Shown here one piece after another: positions 57,642-64,000 of a stretch of DNA of 64,000 nt; position 1 is the stretch's first letter, and every line of letters begins with the position of its first letter. Below the pieces are notes generated by a model. That model saw only the letters and a list, made by a program, of their open reading frames with translations. It did not search any database and was not told where the DNA came from. The stretch is taken from assembly GCF_021044425.1 (NCBI RefSeq), contig NZ_JAJNEC010000005.1, forward strand, positions 1,302,001 through 1,366,000. The letters run 5' to 3'. Source of the DNA: Niabella pedocola. Its GTDB lineage: Bacteria; Bacteroidota; Bacteroidia; Chitinophagales; Chitinophagaceae. The position numbers and the translations under genes were made by a program.

Positions 57642-59027
57642 TTATTTTTGAATGCCCTGACGCCCTTCATTTTTAAGGGCTTCGGCTACTCTTGCTTCAA
57701 ACTTTTTAAGATCCAGGGACGGAGGGGTTTTCAATACCGGCATTTCGTTCTTCGTTTTCAGCGTTGGGGTATAACCGCCCGCAGCCATGTAAAAGCGATC
57801 GGGGTATGTTGGCGATACGCCCTGCTCATAATCTACCCGCTGGCCGGGTTTGCCGTCGGTATTTGAAAAACGCACTTTATTAAAGTTGATCCATTTACCC
57901 GATGCGGCCTCCACTCCCCAGGCATTGTAATAGTAGGCCTCCCGGCGCAGCTGACCGTTGGTATAGCCATAGTTTTCAAGGAAGGAATAAAAGCCGTCGA
58001 AAAAGCGCTTTTCATGGGGGGCGCGCCAGGAAGCAATATAATGCCACCCTTCATTGGCCACCTGGTACCATGCAGAAAGCACCACCGAATGATTTTCCTG
58101 CGGCAGCACATGCATCAAGAACTGAACCGGCTTACCCGTTTTCCAATTGGCCTCCTTTACAAAAGATTGGCCGCCTGTGCCTTCGCCACCAAATGATTTA
58201 ACCGTAGTAGCCGGATCCTTATCCACCAGGCTTACAAAATCGGCCTTTGTGATACTGGAATCTTTTTCGGCATCTTTACTATCCCAAACCGAGAATAATA
58301 CCCTCCGTTCTGTGGATGTGTTTGTTTGTATGCCCAGGTACCCGCGGTAAAAGCCCAGCGACATGTAATAGGTGTATAGCGGATCGGCACCTTCCGGAAC
58401 CAGGATTTCTTCATATAACCAGTTATAGGATTTAGAAGTAGGCTCGGTACTGCTAAATGACAAGTGTACCGAGGGGGTTGACTGGTAGTTGATAAAATTC
58501 ACCCAGCCATCCGGTGTAGCGGTTCTGAACAAAAGCGTAGTGATGGTAATGGCTCCTTCCGGATCCGTTACCGGCGTCAGCGTATATTTATAATAACCCT
58601 CAGCAGGAATCTTAACATGCACACCGTATACGGTATCCTTATTACCGGTTCCCTTAAAAACAAGATCCCGGCTTACCGGCTTCTGACCCGGTTGCGGGTA
58701 AGTGCTGCTTACATCCAGTTTAAAGCGCAGTTTTTTACCCGCGGTAACCTGGTTGTCGAAATACAGATCGTAGTCTCCGGGCTTCTGAAACACGATCCAC
58801 GAAACCCGTTTGTCCTTATTCCGCCACCGGCTGATACTGCCGCGGGTTTCCGGGTATCCTACCGGAATAGAAACACCCGGATCTCCGGGAGCAAAGGGCT
58901 CTGCATATGCTTTATTAGCGGGTATTTCAAATTGTTTGAGTGTTCCCATTATGGCGGGTGATTGTGCCCGCAGCAAAGGAAGCGAAAAAAGAAAGCCGCT
59001 TAAAGCCAGTAAAAGACAACGGTACAT
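57642..59027 (-). CDS. Secreted DUF3472 (with DUF5077-like N-terminal) protein
   Basis: A 461-residue exported protein with signal peptide (MYRCLLLALSGFLFSLPLLRAQ). Residues ~30-160 are a carbohydrate-binding-like beta domain (DUF5077-like: FEIPANKAYAEPFAPGDPG, YDLYFDNQVTAGKKLRFKL), and ~170-440 are DUF3472 (WVNFINYQSTPSVHLSFSS, YYMSLGFYRGYLGIQTN, RRVLFSVWDSKD, FFDGFYSFLENYGYTNGQLRREAYYYNAW). The family occurs with polysaccharide use in Bacteroidota; no catalytic function is established. It is convergent with the dar locus. Confidence 0.9.
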   Translation of the reverse strand: MYRCLLLALSGFLFSLPLLRAQSPAIMGTLKQFEIPANKAYAEPFAPGDPGVSIPVGYPETRGSISRWRNKDKRVSWIVFQKPGDYDLYFDNQVTAGKKLRFKLDVSSTYPQPGQKPVSRDLVFKGTGNKDTVYGVHVKIPAEGYYKYTLTPVTDPEGAITITTLLFRTATPDGWVNFINYQSTPSVHLSFSSTEPTSKSYNWLYEEILVPEGADPLYTYYMSLGFYRGYLGIQTNTSTERRVLFSVWDSKDAEKDSSITKADFVSLVDKDPATTVKSFGGEGTGGQSFVKEANWKTGKPVQFLMHVLPQENHSVVLSAWYQVANEGWHYIASWRAPHEKRFFDGFYSFLENYGYTNGQLRREAYYYNAWGVEAASGKWINFNKVRFSNTDGKPGQRVDYEQGVSPTYPDRFYMAAGGYTPTLKTKNEMPVLKTPPSLDLKKFEARVAEALKNEGRQGIQK

Positions 59028-59153
59028 ATATGGACTGCTTTTATAAACTGAACCTCAAAAATAACAGCTGCGGGTCGGTTGGCAAACATTTATTATTTTT
59101 AAAATCCTGCTGATCAAAAAGATTGCGAAGATTGCAGGTTATAATAGTAGTAT

Positions 59154-59729
59154 ATGTCTAAAAAAACCGTACAAAACCTTATCTCCGTAGGCCTCTTTGC
59201 TTTTGTACTGGCACTATTTATATTCCCAGAGTTCAAAGCAGTGCTCATTCGCGGGCTGATGAAGATAGGATTCTTCCAGCCGCGGGTAGAAACCGCCAAG
59301 GCCCTGCCTTCTGAAACCGCCACAGGATCCGTACAATTTGTTACAGCCGGCGGCGAAATGCATACCCCGGAATCCTTAAAGGGAAAAGTAGTATTCATCA
59401 ATTTCTGGGCCACCTGGTGCCCGCCCTGTATTGCAGAGATGCCGGCGATCCATGAACTTTATGCAGCCTTTAAAAACAACCCGGATATTGTTTTCCTCCT
59501 GGCAGATGCCGATCAGGACCTGCCTAAGGCAACGGATTTTATAAAGAAAAAACAACTCGATCTGCCCGTGGCGAGCTTCCGGGGAACAGTGCCGGCATCC
59601 TGGTACAGCGGTACGCTCCCCACCACCCTTGTACTGGATAAAACAGGAACCCTGGTATACCGGCATGAAGGAGCCGCCGATTTCAGCAACAAACAATTCC
59701 GGGCGTTTTTGGAAGGATTGGTACGTTAG
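59154..59729 (+). CDS. Membrane-anchored TlpA/ResA-like thioredoxin
   Basis: A 191-residue protein with one N-terminal membrane segment (LISVGLFAFVLALFIFPEFKAVLIRG) and a TlpA-like domain: INFWATWCPPCIAEMPAIHELYAAF with the WCPPC redox site, the insertion DADQDLPKATDFIKKKQLDLPV, and the cis-Pro loop GTLPTTLVLDKTG. It faces the periplasm and should reduce protein disulfides. The 7-bp tandem repeat begins at the last base of its stop codon. Confidence 0.93.
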   Translation: MSKKTVQNLISVGLFAFVLALFIFPEFKAVLIRGLMKIGFFQPRVETAKALPSETATGSVQFVTAGGEMHTPESLKGKVVFINFWATWCPPCIAEMPAIHELYAAFKNNPDIVFLLADADQDLPKATDFIKKKQLDLPVASFRGTVPASWYSGTLPTTLVLDKTGTLVYRHEGAADFSNKQFRAFLEGLVR

Positions 59730-59756
59730 AGATTTGAGATTTGAGATTCGAGATTC
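59729..59756 (+). repeat. 7-bp tandem repeat (GAGATTT/GAGATTC x4)
   Basis: GAGATTT GAGATTT, then GAGATTC GAGATTC, directly after the TAG of the thioredoxin gene, followed by irregular GAATACAGAATCGAGAATTC units to about 59785. It is the same heptamer as inside mnmE. Confidence 0.85.
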
Positions 59757-59783
59757 GAGAATACAGAATCGAGAATTCAGAAT

Positions 59784-59924
59784 CTATATCGTTTATTTAG
59801 CGCCGCAGATGCGCAGATTTAGTACCAGCTGTAACAGTTCTCAAAAATAGCGCAGCGAAAGCGCCGCAGGCCCCATCAGCACATCTGTGGCAATTATAAA
59901 AAAGCGCTTAAGTAAACCACATTG
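59784..59924 (+). repeat. ~140-bp MITE-like intergenic repeat, copy A
   Basis: The inside is GCGCCGCAGATGCGCAGATT, GCTGTAACAGTTCTCAAAAA, AAGCGCCGCAGGCCCCATCA and CATCTGTGGCAATTATAAAA in that order, nearly identical to copy B. The ends CTATATCGTTT and AAACCACATTG are degraded versions of the terminal repeats of copy D. Confidence 0.88.
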
Positions 59925-59948
59925 TATCTGAAATCGGGGATTCAGATT

Positions 59949-60090
59949 CAACATCGCTTCGTTAGCGCCGCAGATGCGCAGATTTGGTACCGGCTGTAAC
60001 AGTTCTCAAAAATAGCGCAGCCAAAGCGCCGCAGGCCCCATCAGCGCATCTGTGGCAATTATAAAAAAAACGCTTAAGTAAACCACACTG
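59949..60090 (+). repeat. ~140-bp MITE-like intergenic repeat, copy B
   Basis: Direct tandem neighbour of copy A, 24 bp after it, differing at only a few bases over the central ~110 bp. The ends CAACATCGCTTC and AAACCACACTG again resemble the family termini. The remaining sequence to 60351 holds no gene that I can support. Confidence 0.88.
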
Positions 60091-60339
60091 TATCCCGAAT
60101 CAAGCTTTGAGCATCGCCGTTGGGCTATCCGCAACGGGTTAACAATGGTCTTTATAACCTGTTTCTCCTTTTTTTCAGGCGGCAGGCACCGGTCCCGGTC
60201 GGAGCCTCCAAAAATCATTCGCCGCGTTTTTAATAAAATGGAAAGCGGCTTATTCACGGATCTCAGGTCTTATCTGGATGCTGAAATCGCTCCATACACA
60301 AATTAACGTTTCTCCATCCGTGCATTCATCGCATTTGGC

Positions 60340-60347
60340 TAAATTTG
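60340..60347 (+). promoter_or_regulatory. -7 box of lutB
   Basis: TAAATTTG matches TAnnTTTG exactly and ends 4 bp before ATG 60352, so the transcript would be leaderless or nearly so. Confidence 0.5.
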
Positions 60348-60351
60348 TCCC

Positions 60352-61743
60352 ATGTCGCATACATCATCTCAATTTCAAAAGAAAAGCAAGGACAAGGCCT
60401 ACGACCGTGAGCACCGGAAGGTGATCAATTTCAATATCTCCCGATACAATGCGGCGGTACCGGGCGGACAGGCCCAGTTTGCGGACCTTAACCTGGCCAG
60501 GGAACGGGCCAAGAATCTAAAATGGAAAGCCATTGAGGTACTGGACCAGACCCTTGAAAATTTTGAGGCCAATATCACAAAGCGGGGCGCCAAAGTGATC
60601 TGGTGCGAGGATGCCCGGCATGCCAATGAAGTGATCCTGGAGATCTGCCAGCAAAAGAATTGCAAAACGCTGGTAAAAAGCAAAAGCATGGTTACGGAAG
60701 AACTGCATCTGAACGACAATCTGGCCAAACACAATATTGAAAGCGTGGAAACAGACCTGGGTGAATACATCCAGCAACTGGCCGGAGAGCCTCCCTATCA
60801 TATTGTAACCCCAGCCATGCACAAAAGCCGGGAACAAATTGCCGAACTGTTTGCAGAAAAGCTGGGCACCGATCCCAATGATAGTGCGGAAAAGCTCACC
60901 CTCACCGCCCGCGAAAAACTGCGCCAGAAATATGCGGAAGCAGAGGTTGGTGTTACCGGGGCTAATTTTATCATCGCCGATATCGGCGGCATCGCCATCA
61001 CCGAAAATGAAGGCAATGCCCGGCTGAGCTGTTCCATGCCCAAAACACATATTGTGGTAGCCGGCATCGAAAAGGTCATCCCCTCTATGACGGACCTTGC
61101 ATTGTTCTGGCCACTGCTCAGCAGCTTTGGCACCGGCCAGCGCATTACTTCCTACAGTACCATTGTAACCGGTCCGCGGCAGCCAAATGAAGTGGATGGT
61201 CCGGACGAAATGTACGTAATCCTGCTGGATAACGGCCGCAGCAAAATGCTGGCGAATGAAAAGGCACGCGAGGCGCTTTATTGCATCCGTTGCGGCGCCT
61301 GCCTTAATGCCTGCCCGGTTTATAAAAACATTGGCGGTCATACCTACAACACCACTTACAGCGGTCCCATCGGTTCGGTGATCACACCGCAGTTAAAAGA
61401 AATGAAGGAATGGAAGCACCTTAGTCATGCCTCCTCGCTCTGTGGCAATTGCACCGAAGTATGCGCGGTAAAGATCAACCTGCATGAACTGTTACTGGAA
61501 AACCGGTATGAGGCCGTGGAGGAAGGCTATGCCCCCCTGGTTGAAAAATTTTCCTGGAAGATGTGGAAAACCGCCATGCTTAAACGCAGCATGGTCAATA
61601 TGGTAAACGGCAATTTCAAGAGCACCTTCATCAATATGGTAGCGGGTTCCTGGACCAAAAATCACAGCAAACTCCAATTCCCCAAAAAATCATTCAACGA
61701 ACAATGGGAAGAGCGGAAGAAACAAAGCCCGGCAGATCTGTAA
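60352..61743 (+). CDS. lutB: L-lactate-utilisation iron-sulfur protein LutB
   Basis: A 463-residue LutB/LldF-type protein. Residues ~60-290 are the LUD domain (EANITKRGAKVIWCEDARHANEVI, LTAREKLRQKYAEAEVGVTGANFIIADIGGIAITENEGNARL), followed by two 4Fe-4S motifs, CIRCGACLNACPVYKN and SSLCGNCTEVCAVKI, then a helical tail. LutABC oxidises L-lactate to pyruvate. Usually lutA and lutC sit next to it; here the upstream side is repeats and the downstream neighbour is unrelated, so the gene is an orphan of its operon. Confidence 0.94.
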   Translation: MSHTSSQFQKKSKDKAYDREHRKVINFNISRYNAAVPGGQAQFADLNLARERAKNLKWKAIEVLDQTLENFEANITKRGAKVIWCEDARHANEVILEICQQKNCKTLVKSKSMVTEELHLNDNLAKHNIESVETDLGEYIQQLAGEPPYHIVTPAMHKSREQIAELFAEKLGTDPNDSAEKLTLTAREKLRQKYAEAEVGVTGANFIIADIGGIAITENEGNARLSCSMPKTHIVVAGIEKVIPSMTDLALFWPLLSSFGTGQRITSYSTIVTGPRQPNEVDGPDEMYVILLDNGRSKMLANEKAREALYCIRCGACLNACPVYKNIGGHTYNTTYSGPIGSVITPQLKEMKEWKHLSHASSLCGNCTEVCAVKINLHELLLENRYEAVEEGYAPLVEKFSWKMWKTAMLKRSMVNMVNGNFKSTFINMVAGSWTKNHSKLQFPKKSFNEQWEERKKQSPADL

Positions 61744-61774
61744 GTTCTGTTTGCGCGCTGCCCATGTCTTTTAG

Positions 61775-61817
61775 CCCATCTATAGTGCAAATAGCAGCTT
61801 TCTTGCGTCGCACACTT
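61775..61817 (-). repeat. Dispersed ~45-bp repeat, copy 2
   Basis: On the minus strand: AAGTGTGCGACGCAAGAAAG, then CTGCTATTTGCACTATAG. It closely matches copy 1 (3701-3744). The rest of 61744-62053 shows no gene. Confidence 0.7.
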
Positions 61818-62053
61818 GTGCTGCAGTACTGGTAGCAGCTTTGTTATGCCTGTCCGCCGCTGCCGAATTACACACTTTGTGCGGGGCATCACCCGCTTTA
61901 TAGGTCGCTCAACCTGCTGCGGAACAATTTCCGGCGGTATCCCCGCGCAAGAAAATAACGTGAGGCAGGCTGATGGCCGTTGCAGAATCCGTTCCGCGGT
62001 TAATGATACCAATGGTAAACAAACTGCAAGATTCATCTTACTTTTGAATCACC

Positions 62054-63358
62054 ATGTTGGTCTACAGCACATATATCACCCCACGGTTGCAGTATATTGT
62101 CCGGTTCTTTTCAAAAGAATTGGGCACACCGGAATGGCAGCTTACCGATGACGCGCAGGCGTTCCTCACAGAGCAGGGCGCACGGATCAATTATTCCGGG
62201 GAGGTATTAGATATGCAAAGCCTGCACATTGTGCCCCATGGCTTGCTATCGCAAACAGGCATTCAGCAGCAGCCGGTAAATGTTACGCAGTTAAACGGAC
62301 TGCCCGTTTTTTTTCAAACAGGTGGCGTATTGGGTTTCGATGTATTTGCGGCCGCTTTTTATTTGCTGAGCCGTTATGAAGAATACCTGCCTTTTGAACA
62401 AGACCGGTATGGAAGGTTTCCGGCCACGCAATCCCTGGCACACAAAAACGGTTTTTTGAAAACGCCGCTGATCAATCGCTGGACGCAGTTGTTATACGAA
62501 CAACTCGTTACACGGTTCCCCGGTGTAACGTTCAGGCAAACAGCTTTTCAGTTTGTACCGACTTATGATATTGATATGGCCTGGAGTTACCGGAATAAGG
62601 GCTTTATCAGGAACACGGCCAACTTACTCAAAGAAGCGTTCAGCTTTCAGTTTTCAGCTTTCAGCAAACGCTTTAGGGTATTAACCGGAAAAGAAAAAGA
62701 TCCCTTTGATCAGTTTGGCTGGTTAAACGGGATGCATGAAAAGTACCAGCTAAAGCCCTATTATTTTTTCCTGGTTGCGGAGCATACCAACCGCTATGAT
62801 AAGAATATTTCACCACAGCACAAAGACATGAAGGCCCTGATTGCAGACCATGCGATCCGCTACCCCATCGGCCTGCATCCCTCCTGGTATAGCAATACGG
62901 AACCCAGTGCTTTAAAAAAAGAGAAGGCTTTGCTTGCCGCCATTACCGGTACGGCCGTCAATGCCTCCCGCCAGCATTTTTTAAAGCTCTCTTTTCCACA
63001 AACCTATCGCAACCTGCTGAAAGCGGGTATCCTCTTTGATTTTTCAATGGGCTTTGCGGATGAGCATGGTTTCCGGGCTTCCGTAGCATCGCCCTTTTGC
63101 TGGTACGACCTGGAAGCAGAAACAGCCACCGACCTGTTGATCTTTCCCTTCTGCTTTATGGAAGGCACTGCTGTGTTTTATAAAAAGGATTCCCCGGAAG
63201 CCGGACTGGCGGAGTTGCAAAAACTCTATCACGAAGTAAAAATCGTGAACGGTTTTTTCAGTATGATCTGGCACAATTCCTCCTTTACGGATGAAGGCGT
63301 ATTTAAAGGATGGAAACAGGTTTATGAAACGTTTATTACAGGCAGGACTGCTATATAA
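62054..63358 (+). CDS. Polysaccharide deacetylase-like protein (DUF7033-type)
   Basis: A 434-residue cytosolic protein. The N-terminal ~130 residues (YITPRLQYIVRFFSKELGTPEWQLTDD, FFQTGGVLGFDVFAAAFYLLSRYEEYLPFEQDRYGRFPATQSLAHKNGFLKTPLINRW) are the domain preceding a deacetylase-type barrel that begins FVPTYDIDMAW and continues YYFFLVAE, YPIGLHPSW, RQHFLKLSFP, FDFSMGFADEHGFRASVASPF and FFSMIWHNSSF. TYDID takes the place of TFDDG. It is common in Bacteroidota near capsule or glycan genes. Residues FSFQFSAFSK are encoded by a repeated TTCAGCTTTCAG. Confidence 0.88.
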   Translation: MLVYSTYITPRLQYIVRFFSKELGTPEWQLTDDAQAFLTEQGARINYSGEVLDMQSLHIVPHGLLSQTGIQQQPVNVTQLNGLPVFFQTGGVLGFDVFAAAFYLLSRYEEYLPFEQDRYGRFPATQSLAHKNGFLKTPLINRWTQLLYEQLVTRFPGVTFRQTAFQFVPTYDIDMAWSYRNKGFIRNTANLLKEAFSFQFSAFSKRFRVLTGKEKDPFDQFGWLNGMHEKYQLKPYYFFLVAEHTNRYDKNISPQHKDMKALIADHAIRYPIGLHPSWYSNTEPSALKKEKALLAAITGTAVNASRQHFLKLSFPQTYRNLLKAGILFDFSMGFADEHGFRASVASPFCWYDLEAETATDLLIFPFCFMEGTAVFYKKDSPEAGLAELQKLYHEVKIVNGFFSMIWHNSSFTDEGVFKGWKQVYETFITGRTAI

Positions 63359-63391
63359 TGGCTTTCTTCAAAAACAAGACTTTCGCCGTAT

Positions 63392-63790
63392 TTAGAGGTC
63401 TACGATCACCTCGCTTTTCCCTGATTTTTTTTCTACATGGCAGCCATCGTTCCTAAACATATAGGGTTCATTCACAATGATCTTATTGTGCTTTATACCA
63501 ATAAACTGCAGTTTAATATTCTTGCCCACCGGGAAAAGATCGCTTTGTCCATCGCTTGTTATGGCATATACTCCCTCTTCCCTGCTCGACCATAATTCAT
63601 TGGAATGAAAAGTGCGATTAGTGGCAACAAATCGCGTGTAAAATGTGTCCAGCGGTACAGGCTCCCTTGTAGAAGAAAGTATCCTTACTCCATAGATTAG
63701 GTATTCTTTCGAGCATATTTTTAATATTGGCCCTCTTTTGCAAGCACCCAATACCAATATACCAAACAAAAGCATACATGTGATCTTCAT
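63392..63790 (-). CDS. Putative lipoprotein of unknown function
   Basis: A 132-residue product with lipoprotein signal (MKITCMLLFGILVLGAC, lipobox LGAC) and a beta-rich mature part: YLIYGVRILSSTREPVPLDTFYTRFVATNRTF, EGVYAITSDGQSDLFPVGKNIKLQFIGIKHNKIIV. This could be a transthyretin-like beta sandwich, but no family is certain. The last 210 bp of the window (63791-64000) show no gene. Confidence 0.7.
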   Translation of the reverse strand: MKITCMLLFGILVLGACKRGPILKICSKEYLIYGVRILSSTREPVPLDTFYTRFVATNRTFHSNELWSSREEGVYAITSDGQSDLFPVGKNIKLQFIGIKHNKIIVNEPYMFRNDGCHVEKKSGKSEVIVDL

Positions 63791-64000
63791 ATCCGCTGTT
63801 TTCCCAATTAACGTACATTAGCAACACATTGCAACATGATCGTTCAGAAAAGCTTAAAATAAGGATCATTACCGTTCAAGCTACGGTTTCCTATGGTACA
63901 AGACACTCCTTCGAACAAGCCGCAGGCTTATTTTCTACGGTCCATTAAGATAACCTTCTATATACCCTTTATGCCCCGTTAACTACCGCTGACGGGTTTC

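Noticed and set aside
59729..60090. CRISPR-like array
   Set aside because: The units are 7-bp tandem repeats and two ~140-bp copies with no regular unique spacers and no cas genes.
60517..61341. 274-codon minus-strand frame
   Set aside because: Shadow of lutB, which has all its Fe-S and LUD motifs on the plus strand.

Overview
The window is bacterial chromosome from a member of the Bacteroidota, most likely the family Chitinophagaceae (a Niabella- or Chitinophaga-like organism; this placement is inference from the gene repertoire). The signs are a SusC/SusD pair, TamL-type BamA-family lipoprotein, a dialkylresorcinol (DarA/DarB) locus, many secreted or lipidated proteins, a long ribosomal protein S16, and promoter -7 boxes of the Bacteroidota form TAnnTTTG. 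The coding sequence is moderately GC-rich and mostly ordinary housekeeping and accessory genes. I found no tRNA, rRNA, CRISPR array, phage or intact insertion sequence.

Layout. 1-3.5 kb: end of a SusC-like receptor and its SusD partner. 3.7-7.5 kb: tadA and a UvrD helicase fused to a Fe-S RecB-type nuclease. 7.5-14 kb: a polysaccharide deacetylase bracketed by a dispersed repeat, a run of small enzymes (DUF1569, YciI, methyltransferase, SRPBCC, VOC), a lipoprotein and a Na+/H+ antiporter. 14.6-17.2 kb: ligase-associated MBL exonuclease plus ATP-dependent DNA ligase, followed by a frameshifted AHSA1 remnant. 17.6-24.8 kb: MFS exporter with a palindromic operator candidate, LLM flavoprotein, cardiolipin synthase, HdeD protein, serine hydrolase, TlpA-like lipoprotein. 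25-31.6 kb (minus strand): KirBac channel, PAP2 phosphatase, TonB-dependent receptor, histidine kinase and response regulator. 31.7-37.5 kb: acid phosphatase, LamG-endonuclease/phosphatase fusion, katG. 37.6-38.8 kb: a low-GC accessory patch with a decayed small gene, a perfect 45-bp palindrome and a fibronectin-type lipoprotein. 39-52.8 kb: core genes (mnmE, truB, tamL, trmH-type methyltransferase, LolC/E permease, transaldolase, SRP RNA, dinB, rimM, rpsP). 53.3-57.6 kb: dialkylresorcinol locus. 57.6-63.8 kb: DUF3472 protein, thioredoxin, lutB, deacetylase-like protein, lipoprotein.

The most interesting non-coding structure is a set of dispersed short repeats: (i) a ~140-bp element with imperfect terminal inverted repeats, four copies (42.1, 45.4, 59.8, 59.9 kb); (ii) a ~45-bp repeat with the core GTGCGACGCAAG, three copies; (iii) a 'CACGAAGGCTCAAAGACACGAAG' type repeat flanking the deacetylase gene; (iv) 7-bp tandem units GAGATTT, found between genes and also in frame inside mnmE. 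The best candidate for a little-described system is the DarA-DarB / HTH-like protein / BtrH-like protein locus at 53.3-57.6 kb, which may make and further acylate or transfer a dialkylresorcinol lipid; that function is inference.
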